DNA of 64,000 bases from Sphingobacterium endophyticum. Its GTDB lineage: Bacteria > Bacteroidota > Bacteroidia > Sphingobacteriales > Sphingobacteriaceae. A model generated the notes under the pieces. It did no database searches, was not told where the DNA came from, and saw nothing but the letters and a program-made list of their open reading frames with translations. The stretch spans positions 310,001-374,000 of the forward strand of contig NZ_ML771899.1 of the NCBI RefSeq assembly GCF_009733535.1, in the 5' to 3' direction. Below are positions 15,735-24,893 of the stretch, piece by piece; positions within the stretch are counted from its first letter, which is position 1; every line of letters starts with the position of its first letter. The translations under genes and the position numbers were made by a program.

Positions 15735-16271
15735 TTAATTTTCCTTCCTAGGAGCATTCAAGACCTCCGGTTGGATTAATAAGGAGATTCTGTATTTCTT
15801 TAACGAAAAGACAGGATGCCAGGAGAGATGGATACCCGGAAATCCATACAACTAGACTTAAGCGAGAAGCAGGATAAGACCGGTTTCTCTGACCCCTTTT
15901 AACTTTTCTAATTAAAACATATTATCTAGCACATCCGATAAAAGATGTTTTTGTCCTTTTTTTTTGGATATATTTGTTTATATACTAAATTGTGTTAGGA
16001 TTTATTAAAAGTCAATCAAAAAAATGAGATATTCTCAAGGAAGTAAGGTTAAAACCTGGTTTATATTCAAAATATTGCAAAAACCGTATTAATTTGATAT
16101 TTCTAATTTTTATGTCCTATTTTATTGCCAATGATACAGCTAGTTATCATCTATTTTAGGATCTTATTTTTATTGGTTGGGAGTTAGTATAGGGATTTGT
16201 AACCAACTCAATGGACATACATATGAGATGTCCAAATTTTTTAGAATAACCATTTAAATAGAACTTTAGTA
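15735..16271. other. AT-rich intergenic stretch, no gene seen
   Basis: No coding-like frame was found. A weak hairpin GGACAT/ATGTCC (16213-16233) followed by AAATTTTTT lies just upstream of the small ORF at 16272 and might be a terminator or part of its leader. Confidence 0.3.
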
Positions 16272-16466
16272 ATGACCCATGAGAACGTAAAAGAACTTCT
16301 ATCAGCAGGTTTCCAGATTCTTAAAAATGGAGAGCCATTGAAAATTCAAGGTGACCTGTGGGATTATCTATCAGGACTGGACAAAGAGGTTCTGGAAGTC
16401 CTTATACTAAAGGAGCTCCTGACTTGGAATGACCAACAGCTTCAAAATGTCAGGTTGAAGCTTTAA
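16272..16466 (+). CDS. Small hypothetical protein, 64 residues
   Basis: The ORF encodes a 64-residue, mainly helical acidic protein (MTHENVKELLSAGFQILK; then LWDYLSGLDKEVLEVLILKELL). No signal peptide, span or known motif is visible. It stands alone without a clear promoter. The composition is protein-like, and the size resembles the two small proteins at 17248-17714, but there is no convincing similarity to them. Confidence 0.45.
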   Translation: MTHENVKELLSAGFQILKNGEPLKIQGDLWDYLSGLDKEVLEVLILKELLTWNDQQLQNVRLKL

Positions 16467-17150
16467 AAAGGTTTATATTAATATTGATCAAAATAAATTA
16501 ATCTAAACTAAAAGTATCTTGAAAGATAAGGTACGTTATTAATTAGTGGGGATACCTTGCTTAAAACTTCCATTCGTTAAGTCCTAGGTACTTACAACTA
16601 TGAAAATCTATTTCTGACGCCTGTTTAATTTACCTCTTCAAATTGGCTTGCAAACATCCAGCTTTTCAGAATATTACCATTGGCAAGATTGCCTAAAAAT
16701 AGAGCAAACCTATTTTTTTTAGTTACTGATGAATACGTAAGTTCAAGCATTTGAGTTAGTGGCGTAACTAGTCTTTTCGTAGGAACTCACTCATCCTCAC
16801 CTAAACGATCACCAGAAAATGTCCAATTATTTTATATGTGGAGTATGGGATACTTCTTCATTTACTTCACTTTTCCTTTCATTAGAGGTGAAAAACCCAA
16901 TAGCATTGAAACTATTGGGTTCCGTAGATACTTTAATGAAATTAAAAATTAAATAAACAGCTTTAAATTAGGGATAATTAAGATTAAAACAAAAAAATCT
17001 TAATAAACGACATCCGTTGATTCATTAAATTATAAGGTTTTTTAAGATCGGCTGTGATTTGTATTTTTTTTATTTAAAGGAAAATTGAAATGGGAAGTAG
17101 GCTGATTTGTAATGTGGCTTGGGGAGTAACACTAGAATTCTTTCACAATT
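16467..17150. other. AT-rich intergenic stretch with one - strand terminator
   Basis: No gene was recognised. The only clear element is a perfect hairpin, AACCCAATAG (16894-16903) and CTATTGGGTT (16912-16921), which on the - strand is followed by a T-run and so looks like an intrinsic terminator, though no - strand gene leads into it. Confidence 0.35.
16891..16921 (-). terminator. Orphan intrinsic terminator on the - strand
   Basis: A perfect 10-bp stem with an 8-nt loop is followed on the - strand by TTTTT extending from the stem (GGGTTTTTC). No gene is seen upstream on that strand. Confidence 0.5.
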
Positions 17151-17180
17151 TTGTGATTTATTTGTAATTATTTACCTTTG
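17151..17180 (+). promoter_or_regulatory. Consensus Bacteroidota promoter for the small paralog pair
   Basis: TTG at 17151-17153, a 19-bp spacer, and TACCTTTG at 17173-17180 match the -33/-7 consensus exactly. The predicted start is near 17187, giving a leader of about 60 nt to the ATG at 17248. Confidence 0.7.
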
Positions 17181-17247
17181 AGTATCACACAGCTATTTTA
17201 ATATTCCCTTCCAGGCGGTCTGTCCGGGTAAGGCCTTTTTATTAATT

Positions 17248-17469
17248 ATGGAAAAACACAACATAGAAACAATTTCAAAATTGGATTCTGACTCAGATAC
17301 CATAAAGAATTTATTTGATAATTACGTCCAAAAAGTAAGAGTTCAGGCAAGGAAGTTAAAAGATATTAATGAAATAGAAACAGGGGAGGCATACCTAAGA
17401 AATGCACTCAAGGATTGGAAGGAAATAATGGATTTGGAGCTCGACCTATATTTTTCTGAAAAAATATAA
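17248..17469 (+). CDS. Small helical protein, first of a tandem paralog pair
   Basis: The protein has 73 residues, is acidic and helical. Residues about 28-70 (YVQKVRVQARKLKDINEIE, then YLRNALKDWKEIMDLELDLYF) align with the same region of the next gene (YLRHIQVEAHKMEELLNTEE, then IESALEPWPDIIEGEIQKFI). A consensus promoter precedes it and the partner begins 17 bp after its stop, so they form an operon. I recognise no known family, and there is no signal peptide or metal motif. Confidence 0.65.
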   Translation: MEKHNIETISKLDSDSDTIKNLFDNYVQKVRVQARKLKDINEIETGEAYLRNALKDWKEIMDLELDLYFSEKI

Positions 17470-17486
17470 CCTAAATTAACTAATCT

Positions 17487-17714
17487 ATGGATTTAAATAA
17501 ACTACACTTAACTTTTATGGATTCAACTGATCAAGTTGATAAAAGACCTAGTAATTCTTATTTAAGACACATTCAAGTAGAAGCCCATAAAATGGAGGAA
17601 CTTTTAAATACTGAGGAAGCGGTCAAGCACATCGAATCAGCCTTGGAGCCATGGCCAGATATAATTGAAGGGGAAATACAAAAATTCATACTGGATATTA
17701 AGAAATCCAAGTAA
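17487..17714 (+). CDS. Small helical protein, second of a tandem paralog pair
   Basis: The protein has 75 residues, is helical and acidic, and is paralogous to the preceding gene over its C-terminal two thirds, sharing the spacing of the Y-x6-A-x-K-M/L start and an AL-x-x-W pattern. The two genes are 17 bp apart and share the promoter at 17151-17180. Tandem duplication followed by divergence is the simplest reading. Function is unknown; a two-subunit helical assembly is only a guess. Confidence 0.62.
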   Translation: MDLNKLHLTFMDSTDQVDKRPSNSYLRHIQVEAHKMEELLNTEEAVKHIESALEPWPDIIEGEIQKFILDIKKSK

Positions 17715-18031
17715 GAAATTTAGGCTTTTACTAAAAAATCCTACTTCATGGTACCCCAAGCTCTAGGTATGGTATTTCTAGATGGTTTCCCGAAGAACAG
17801 AAAATTATGGTCAGGATATTTTAAAAGCAAAAATGTAATTTTAATCTCTTCACCATTTTTGAATGTAATAGTAATAGCTTATATATAAAGTTAAAACTAT
17901 AGGTTTGTTCATGGTATAAGGAATGTTTTTTTATGCCTATTATACTTTTAAAGGTTTCTCAAAGTATATAATCCAGATACACTCTTCGAATGTGTTTAAA
18001 TAAATATGAGGGTTTTGGTTACTTTTAATAT

Positions 18032-18255
18032 TCAAAGCTTTATTTCCCCTAAGAATGCATTCACCCAGGACACATGGTCATCTTTTGACTCTGGTCTATC
18101 CAATTTTATCTTGGTCATTAAGTCATCAATTGGCTCATACCGATTTGTGTTGTGCCTAGCATTTAGAATCTTACTTATATCAATCAGGGCTAGATCTCAA
18201 AATGAAATTTCCAACTTTGATTGGGCAGTTGTATTTCCAAGGGGCCTAATGGACG
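18032..18255 (-). pseudogene. Frameshifted gene remnant on the - strand
   Basis: On the - strand one frame reads PLEIQLPNQSWKFHFE and then stops. Shifted by one base, the sequence continues DLALIDISKILNARHNTNRY, then EPIDDLMTKIKLDRPESKDD and ends WVNAFLGEIKL at a TGA (18032-18034). The two pieces read as one protein with a single-base frameshift. No start codon is present. The + strand ORF across the same bases (18006-18293) has a much less protein-like composition. The family is unidentified. Confidence 0.42.
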
Positions 18256-18365
18256 TCAATTACAGTCTCTGCTCAACGAATAATCACCCATAGGATTTAC
18301 ACTGCTTCTTATTGATGCGCCGGAAATGGAATTTCCACCTTAAATCGTTCTTTACGTATCATTGA

Positions 18366-18545
18366 TGTGGAGGTAAAAAGTTTCAAAAACACCTTTTTGA
18401 ATTGTACTATCTGTTCTGGAAGAAAAGAGGAGAATTTGTAAAGTCCTATAGGTCGTTCATACAATGCTTTCGGGACGATTCAATACGAAAGAGGAATGTT
18501 CATGGCTTAAAAAAGAGTGGAAATACGGTGTCCAATCAGGTGTAA
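18366..18545 (+). pseudogene. Possible decayed frame upstream of the sigma factor gene
   Basis: After a TGA an open frame of 59 codons without a start reads KKFQKHLFELYYLFWKKRGE and FVKSYRSFIQCFRDDSIRKR before TAA at 18543-18545. The basic, aromatic-rich composition is protein-like, but no family is recognised and chance cannot be excluded. Confidence 0.25.
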
Positions 18546-18701
18546 AATCTTCTAAATAACGTATAAATATTGTGTGTTTTTTCTTCCCTTTGGCATATTC
18601 ATTGTTTAAAGAATATTTATAATACCAGTCAAATTATTTCTAAACCGTCTTTGCGCAAGGACTTTTTTAAGAATTTAGTTATTTACCAAATAGTTTTAAA
18701 A

Positions 18702-19211
18702 ATGAACAATGATTTTGTAAAAAATGAAGTGTTGGTTCATTCTGATACTCTATTAAAGTATGCCAACAGATTCACAAAGGATGAAAATGAGGCCAAAGAC
18801 CTCCTTCAGGAAACCCTTATAAAAGTATTCCGCTACCAAAAGAACTATTCGGTCGGAACTAACCTTTTAGGTTGGATATATACAATAATGAGGAGTATTT
18901 TCTTAAATGCCTGCCGCAAAAAAAAGATTGAAGAGAATTATTTCAAGAATATAAAGTCATTCAGCTTGGTGATTAATAACTCAGCAAAGAATAAAGGTGA
19001 GAACAGTTTTGTAAGAGAAGATATACTAAAGGTCATGAAGTCCCTCCCTGAAAAGTACATCGAAGCATTTGTGATGTACTTTGAAGGATACAAATATTAT
19101 GAAATTGCTGAACATTTCAACGTTCCCGAAGGGACTATAAAAACCAGAATTCATACAGCAAGGAAATTGTTGCAGAGGAAATTATCTAATTATAGGGACA
19201 TAAATTCCTAA
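18702..19211 (+). CDS. ECF-type sigma-70 family RNA polymerase sigma factor
   Basis: From ATG at 18702 the protein has 169 residues; a longer upstream frame from 18570 adds 44 residues with no family resemblance and is not used. Region 2 is seen as LLKYANRFTKDENEAKDLLQETLIKVFR with GTNLLGWIYTIMRSIFLN. Region 4 follows as SLPEKYIEAFVMYFEGYKYYEIAEHFNVPEGTIKTRIHTARKLL in consecutive segments. No anti-sigma factor gene is adjacent, which is unusual for many ECF systems but common for the short sigma factors of Bacteroidota. Its targets are unknown. Confidence 0.88.
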   Translation: MNNDFVKNEVLVHSDTLLKYANRFTKDENEAKDLLQETLIKVFRYQKNYSVGTNLLGWIYTIMRSIFLNACRKKKIEENYFKNIKSFSLVINNSAKNKGENSFVREDILKVMKSLPEKYIEAFVMYFEGYKYYEIAEHFNVPEGTIKTRIHTARKLLQRKLSNYRDINS

Positions 19212-19425
19212 ACACATGACTATAGAATTAAGTCTTTTTTAAGATGACTGAAAAATCTCATATAGAAAAAATTGATTTATGATACGTAGTACAAAGTCGT
19301 AATAAAAGTTTGAACTCCTGTATGATTTAAGCACGGGATGAAATTGTTAATTTATTACAAACATTATTGTTATTAACTTGTTTTGAAATAAGTTTATAAA
19401 TATAGTTAGGTATCAATTAATTTAT

Positions 19426-19453
19426 AGCCATCCCCTTAAAGGATGGCTTTTTT
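19426..19453 (+). terminator. Orphan intrinsic terminator
   Basis: AGCCATCC (19426-19433) pairs with GGATGGCT (19441-19448) around a 7-nt loop, followed by TTTTTT. It lies about 215 bp after the sigma factor stop and may terminate that gene or a small RNA. Confidence 0.55.
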
Positions 19454-19763
19454 GGTCTTATTCGGATGAATATTAGTTTTTTTAAGAACTGTCCCCATAA
19501 CATGATTGAACAATATTCAATGGCAAGGTAACATGTAAAATATAGGTCGGTTTCTCTCAACAAACCTGATTTTTTAAAGTACTTAAAGGGTTAAAAAAAG
19601 CTCCTAAAAAAAATTAACTTAGAAGACTTTGTGTTTAACAATTCGTAAAACAATGAACCTAAAAATTCTTTGTAATATCCTTGAAGACATACTTGGGTTT
19701 ATGTCTCATCTGAGATTAAGCAGTTTTCTCAAAATTGTTCGGTGGTTATCTTTTTATAAATGT

Positions 19764-19790
19764 AAAAAATCCCTTGCCAAAGGCAAGGGA
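19764..19790 (-). terminator. Orphan intrinsic terminator on the - strand
   Basis: TCCCTTGCC and GGCAAGGGA (19770-19778 and 19782-19790) form a perfect 9-bp stem with a 3-nt loop, followed on the - strand by six T. It lies about 350 bp beyond the barrel gene stop. Confidence 0.6.
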
Positions 19791-20073
19791 AATCGTTAAC
19801 CTCAAATAAATCAATAATTAATATTACCTCTTTATTATCGATGGGTGCGACGAATTTAGTTAATTTTATTTTATTTATCTAAATATTTGTTGATTTTACA
19901 CCATATCAAATATTATCTGTCCATTCTAGTGTTAATAATGTGTTGAATGGACTGTGTATCGTGTTGGACTTCAATTTATCGGCATTTCTCAGGCTAGAAC
20001 TTAGTGGTTCCGAGCCGTAGCATTTGGTTACAAGGCACTTGAGGCCGTCTGTAAAATGACCGCAAATTGATTT

Positions 20074-20097
20074 AAAAAGCCAAGTTCATTAACTTGG
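20074..20097 (-). terminator. Terminator of the barrel / PCMD / MscS operon
   Basis: On the - strand CCAAGTT and AACTTGG (20097-20091 and 20086-20080) pair around a 4-nt loop, followed by CTTTTT. It lies about 40 bp after the stop of the outer-membrane protein gene. Confidence 0.6.
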
Positions 20098-20138
20098 ATA
20101 ATTTGCCCGTTTCGCCCAACTGCATGGATTGACGTCAA

Positions 20139-20900
20139 TTACCACAAATGATAGGCAGCGCCAAGGGTCACATACATATTATGCAGCTCGTAACCTACAC
20201 CTTTGAAAGACGGTGGAAAGATTGGTTGAGCACCTACTTGCGCTGTTAGGTTAGCCTGCCAATGCTGACCAAAGTTGCGGCCAAGGGCTATATGTCCTCC
20301 CCAATCCCAACTACGAATCTTTTCTGCAAAATCAAAGGTTGCCCTGTCGATGAGCACCTTTTCGCCAAGGGAATCCCCCTTACGGATATATCCATTGGAC
20401 ACACTGCCATCAAAACGTCCGTGAATTAACCTGGCCACATACAGACCCAGCTTCAGATTCCAAGTACCGAAACGGTATCCCGCAAACATCGGAAGGGTAA
20501 GGTAACTGATTTTTGCTGTTGTGGCGTTCGTTCCGCTAAAATCGCCCTCGAAGGTGCCTCGGTCTCCAGATCCATTATCGACCGTTATGATCGTATGAAA
20601 GTACTGAACACTATCCGTCACTTTCATGCCTTTTATATCAAAGCGCAAACCTGCACCGACCAACCACCTCTGGGAAAGGTCATAGGTAGCTTCGTATCCG
20701 ATGGAGGGTGTAAAAAGAGGGGAATAGCTTTTTATCTCACGAATGGTACTGGGCAGCGAAAAGGGGGCGCTTGCACCAAGATTATAGCCAATACCGACAT
20801 GGTGTTTTATGTCACTGAATCGAAAAGTATGTTGTCCATAGAGCTGGCTCATTTGTAAAAATAGGACACATAGAAATAGTCGTAAAATATAAGAAATCAT
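20139..20900 (-). CDS. Outer-membrane beta-barrel protein (PorT-like)
   Basis: The protein has 253 residues, with a signal peptide (about 1-22, ending near QLYGQ) and a repeated alternating amphipathic pattern: VGIGYNLGASAPF, WLVGAGLRFDIKGM, LPMFAGYRFGTWNLKLGLYVA, then NMYVTLGAAYHLW with a terminal aromatic. This is typical of small Bacteroidota outer-membrane barrels. The start overlaps the PCMD gene stop by 4 bp (ATGA), so the two are translationally coupled and probably act together at the cell surface. Confidence 0.82.
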   Translation of the reverse strand: MISYILRLFLCVLFLQMSQLYGQHTFRFSDIKHHVGIGYNLGASAPFSLPSTIREIKSYSPLFTPSIGYEATYDLSQRWLVGAGLRFDIKGMKVTDSVQYFHTIITVDNGSGDRGTFEGDFSGTNATTAKISYLTLPMFAGYRFGTWNLKLGLYVARLIHGRFDGSVSNGYIRKGDSLGEKVLIDRATFDFAEKIRSWDWGGHIALGRNFGQHWQANLTAQVGAQPIFPPSFKGVGYELHNMYVTLGAAYHLW

Positions 20901-21964
20901 AACCTTGGGATTACACGTAAACTATCTACTATCAGACGGGAGCCAATTGCCCCACGGTACTCATTGCCATCAGCGCTGGAGGAGGCCACTATGGCAACCA
21001 TCACGTTGTCGCTGATAGTAACACCTTGCCTGTAGACAAATGGGACATCAAAACGGGTAAAGCTAGCCTTATCTGATCCATCAGCGAGCTGGGCACGTGC
21101 AATCACCCTGTCGGACGTCATTACATTTGTGGCATTCAGGCGCTCTGATCCATTGAAGAGTACGGCGTATATCGCACATCTGTCTTTTACTCCAGGTTGT
21201 ACCGCACCTTCTCGGTTTTGATATTCCGCCCCGGCAGTGTATTTGTAGTAGCCGGTTAATCTATCCGGAAGCCCTACGTAGGGCTGGCCAAATTCTGTCG
21301 CTGCCAATGGATTGAGCAGGGCTTGCGAAGCATTGAAACCACCTAAAAAAAGAGATCCGGCAAACAGTCGGATACCGACAAACTCCGATAAGGTAGTCCC
21401 TTTGATGGTAACGAGTTCGGCCGCCTTGCTTCCAAGATAACCATCGGTAGTTGACCTGGTCGGATAAGCATCACGGCGTGGAGGTATGCCGGAGAGTGCA
21501 ACTCCGGGATTCCCAGAAGACCAGATCTGTACGTTTCCGCTTTCGATCGGAAACTCATAGCCGTCGGTTGGGTTACTTTGCCAATTTTCAAAGTCGAAGC
21601 CCCAATTTCCTACATTGACGACTTTTACCGTGTATATCTTGGTGTTCTTTCCTGAAGCGGAAGTTACGGAGTAGGTAATATCCTCTGTCCCGTCAAATTT
21701 TATTGTGCTTCCACTTTCGGGTACCACGGAAGCTCCTTCGGATAGTCGAAGGACGGGGCTAATGCCGTTCTGGAAAGCATCGTCGGTGAGATTCAGGGTG
21801 ATGGTTCGGTTTATCTGGTCGATAAATACATTTCCCGTCAGTAAGCTTTGATCGAGCTGTACGGATTCAATATCAGCCTCGGGGTTGAGCGGAGCATCCT
21901 TGATGCAGCCATGTAGGGCTAAGAAGGCCAGACAGAACCCGGCTAAAATCTTTCTATATATCAT
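20897..21964 (-). CDS. PCMD-domain surface lipoprotein
   Basis: The protein has 355 residues with a lipoprotein signal (LAFLALHGC, Cys near residue 20). An N-terminal Ig-like strand-rich region (about 30-115) ends in a YSVTSASGKNTKIYTVKV motif, as in DUF5018-like domains. The putative carbohydrate-binding PCMD domain (about 118-353) begins GFDFENWQ and includes GYLGSKAAELVT. PCMD proteins are usually encoded with an outer-membrane barrel, as here. The ligand is unknown; glycan binding is inferred from the family name. Confidence 0.82.
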   Translation of the reverse strand: MIYRKILAGFCLAFLALHGCIKDAPLNPEADIESVQLDQSLLTGNVFIDQINRTITLNLTDDAFQNGISPVLRLSEGASVVPESGSTIKFDGTEDITYSVTSASGKNTKIYTVKVVNVGNWGFDFENWQSNPTDGYEFPIESGNVQIWSSGNPGVALSGIPPRRDAYPTRSTTDGYLGSKAAELVTIKGTTLSEFVGIRLFAGSLFLGGFNASQALLNPLAATEFGQPYVGLPDRLTGYYKYTAGAEYQNREGAVQPGVKDRCAIYAVLFNGSERLNATNVMTSDRVIARAQLADGSDKASFTRFDVPFVYRQGVTISDNVMVAIVASSSADGNEYRGAIGSRLIVDSLRVIPRL

Positions 21965-21982
21965 TGGTTTAATCTATATACT

Positions 21983-24475
21983 TTAATTGCTGTTTTGGTT
22001 CGTATTCGATTGTTTGGGAGATTGCACGGTCACGATACTAATTTCCTGCTGGTCAATTGCCAACGGTATACTGTTGGCCTGGAACAGGTGTCCTATTGCA
22101 ACCAGAAGGTCACTCTTGATCTGCCCCGCATCCTTTAGTGTTTTCACCCAAAAGTACACGTCTATGGCAACCGACTGCGCTGTTACCTCAGCAAATTGAA
22201 CAACAGCAGGAGGACTCGACAGAACTTGCTCCTCTTTTTCAAAAAGATCGACCAATAGCTGCCGGCTATTCGCCAGATCTGTGCCATATTTCACTTCAAG
22301 CCTAATGTGCAGACGTTTTCGAATTCCCCCCAAGGTCCAGTTTATCACATGGGAATTGAGCAGGTCTCCGTTGGGCATGATCAGGTCAGCTCCATCTGCG
22401 GTGGCAATCACGCTGCTACGAAACCCGATGGATTTTACTTTGCCGGATTGCCCGCCTATTTCAATCTGGTCATCAACATTCACGGGCTTCTCGAATGCTA
22501 TAATCAGCCCGCTGACCAAATTGTTGACCAACGTCTGTAATCCAAAGCCAATGCCTACGCCCAATGCACCTATAACGATCGTAATCTGTTGTAAGGGGAT
22601 ACCGACAGCTGAAAACGCCAAAAACAACCCCAGTACAATGATGCTGATGCGAACTAGCAGGATCCAGCTGCCCAAATGGAACTTTCTGTCATTTTTTTCG
22701 TCGCGCGTGTTCCACTGAGGATCTGTTGCGAAAAATGATACGACCTTGGAGAGCACCATGGCACTGAGCATGATCAGGAAAAAGATTACGATATTGATAA
22801 CCGAAAAGCTGTACGCCCCCAGTTTGTGCTGGTTATAGAAAAAAGTGCCGATTGGTTCGGAAATAAAATGAAACTCGTAAAAATTTCGACCAAACTGGAT
22901 AAACCATCCAACTATTAATAATGCATAGAAAAAGGTAGGGGCACGCTTTCCCACCCTATTGTAGTTTATATAGAAAAGTCGCCGCTCCTGTTTAGTGTAA
23001 AGAACTGAGGCGCAACTAAGCCCTTCGTTAATCAGTCTGATTACCCACAGAAAAATGATTGCCACGGTGGCATTGACGAGGCCCGATACCATCAGTGCTT
23101 TCCCAAAATTAAAATGACCAAAAAGGTTAAACAGCATAGCACCAATCTCTAGGACCCCCATCAGGCCTATGGGAAAAAGAATCCATCTTTCCTGTAGTTC
23201 GTGATGTTTAGACCTGTTAAAAACTGCAATTCCACTGCAAATGGTTGCTAGAATCGATATGACGATCATCAGGTAACGCTCCGGTCGGGAAGCCTGAAGT
23301 ACCATATTGTCCAGTGCTGCCAGTAAGTTGAGTATGAAAATGCTCAACCAGACCAGCATCCAATACACTGAGATAAATCGTCTAAAAATATACGTGAGAA
23401 GCAAAGCGCTTAGCGCGAGGAAAGTTGCCGAAAAGACAAAGGGTGGATTGGGGAAGAGAAATTGGACGGTTGATAGGCCAATGAACAAGCTCGAGGAAAT
23501 TGGCGATGACAGAAGAATGCTTTTGGCCATGGTTTTATTCCCATCTTTCAAAACTCCGCGGTTGAGTGCATCAACGTATAACAGAATGACCATCAGGATT
23601 ACAATGCTAAAGAACAACTTCCCGGTATGCGCCCTTAAATAGTACGTAAATACCAATTGTGCCTTGAGAATCGAGAAGTGTACAATCTCCTTAATCGGTC
23701 TGTTATACGTGCTTTTCTCCCATAAAGGTGTAAAATCCTGCAAAAAATTATTATTAGCGATCTCATGCTGGAAGTATAGGATTTCCTCAAGGCCGTTTTC
23801 CAGGGCAAGGAGCTCAATATTCACTTCGTCCTGAAGCGATTGTATTCCTTTTATGTTGGTGGCAAGTTGTTTGTTTATTGGGGTTATGGCACTGGATAGC
23901 AACCTTAATTTTTTAATATATTCGTTTAGCTCGGCAGAATCCCTGGAGAAGACGAAGAGTGATTTGTCATTTGAGAGTGAGTCTATCTGTAGTCTGTACC
24001 CCACCAGCTTATCCTGATAGTTGTCGACCTGTTTCTTGTAGGCAAGAACCTGTATTTGGAGAGCGTTAAGAATATTGTAGGTGGCGGTTAAATTTCGAGA
24101 TGTATGGGCGCTGCCACGATTCTGAAAAACACCATCGCCAGAAATGACGTGCCATTTTTCAATTTCCCTAAGATGACTCCGCAATGCCAAGGTATCAATG
24201 CCCTTTTTTAAGAAGGATCGCGCCTGCCTTGATATGACCTTGATCTCCTCGAAAATTTGACCCTGCCGGATTAGGGCCCTATCCATAGCGAGGTCATTCT
24301 CGCTCTGAATGGCTGCGTTCCGAAAAAACTCGTCCATCTTGACCAGATAGGCATCTTTAATGTTTCCCAAAGAATCTAAGCTGTCCTGTTGAGGTATGAA
24401 CTTATGGGCAGCAAAACCACCTTGCTCTGGAATGAATGCGAGATAGAAAAGAATAATCCAAAACAATCTTGTCAT
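21983..24475 (-). CDS. MscS-family mechanosensitive ion channel with large N-terminal region
   Basis: The protein has 830 residues. It has a signal peptide (about 1-22), a long helical, coiled-coil-like periplasmic region (about 25-275), then many membrane spans from about 280 to 640. The MscS core follows: pore helix LGVGIGFGLQTLVNNLVSGL and beta domain with FEKPVNVDDQIEIGG, GFRSSVIATADG and MPNGDLLNSHVINW, then a C-terminal alpha/beta domain. This is the large MscK/YjeP-like layout, releasing solutes on hypo-osmotic shock. It is 18 bp upstream of the PCMD lipoprotein gene on the same strand, an unexpected partner. Confidence 0.88.
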   Translation of the reverse strand: MTRLFWIILFYLAFIPEQGGFAAHKFIPQQDSLDSLGNIKDAYLVKMDEFFRNAAIQSENDLAMDRALIRQGQIFEEIKVISRQARSFLKKGIDTLALRSHLREIEKWHVISGDGVFQNRGSAHTSRNLTATYNILNALQIQVLAYKKQVDNYQDKLVGYRLQIDSLSNDKSLFVFSRDSAELNEYIKKLRLLSSAITPINKQLATNIKGIQSLQDEVNIELLALENGLEEILYFQHEIANNNFLQDFTPLWEKSTYNRPIKEIVHFSILKAQLVFTYYLRAHTGKLFFSIVILMVILLYVDALNRGVLKDGNKTMAKSILLSSPISSSLFIGLSTVQFLFPNPPFVFSATFLALSALLLTYIFRRFISVYWMLVWLSIFILNLLAALDNMVLQASRPERYLMIVISILATICSGIAVFNRSKHHELQERWILFPIGLMGVLEIGAMLFNLFGHFNFGKALMVSGLVNATVAIIFLWVIRLINEGLSCASVLYTKQERRLFYINYNRVGKRAPTFFYALLIVGWFIQFGRNFYEFHFISEPIGTFFYNQHKLGAYSFSVINIVIFFLIMLSAMVLSKVVSFFATDPQWNTRDEKNDRKFHLGSWILLVRISIIVLGLFLAFSAVGIPLQQITIVIGALGVGIGFGLQTLVNNLVSGLIIAFEKPVNVDDQIEIGGQSGKVKSIGFRSSVIATADGADLIMPNGDLLNSHVINWTLGGIRKRLHIRLEVKYGTDLANSRQLLVDLFEKEEQVLSSPPAVVQFAEVTAQSVAIDVYFWVKTLKDAGQIKSDLLVAIGHLFQANSIPLAIDQQEISIVTVQSPKQSNTNQNSN

Positions 24476-24893
24476 AAGCTCAAATAAAAAACCTTCATAA
24501 AGACTTAGTATAAAGGTAGATGTGAATTTTATGAGCTAAAGATAATATTATTATTTGTTCATTAACATATTTTATCTGCACATTGTTTGGGCAGAAGAAG
24601 TTTTCGAATACTCAACTTAAAAAAATGCTTTCCCTGCATTAGTTAACAAAATATATAAATTAAGGTATGTTTTTCAGCAGCCTTATTTGAATCAGAACTT
24701 AGAATTGCATCATTCGAATCAAAGTCGGCTATTCACAGATGGTTTCCTTATTTCTTAGAATCAGTAATGTGGTAATTGGGGATGAAATTATATGGGAAAA
24801 TTATTCAGTGAATAATCAAATAATCTGGTTTTAGGCAAACTATTTCCAATATGGGGTGTTATCATATTAATAATAAACATACTAAAAATCATT
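24476..24893. other. AT-rich divergent intergenic region
   Basis: This separates the - strand MscS operon from the + strand DUF892 gene. On the - strand TACCTTTA lies about 40 bp before the MscS start, close to the TAnnTTTG element. No gene or strong hairpin was seen. Confidence 0.35.

Larger units (their letters stand above)
19212..20138. other. Gene-poor AT-rich stretch with three terminator hairpins
   Basis: No protein gene was found in about 0.9 kb. Three hairpins with T-runs are present and listed separately: one reading + and two reading -. The region closes the gene-poor part of the window. Confidence 0.35.

Noticed and set aside
18006..18293. 95-codon + strand ORF
   Set aside because: The opposite strand reads much more convincingly as a frameshifted protein remnant, so this is taken as its shadow.
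18250..20140. 12-mer GACGTCAATTAC present near 18253 and 20127, suspected attachment repeat
   Set aside because: Only 12 bp, partly palindromic, with no integrase or tRNA nearby; chance is plausible.
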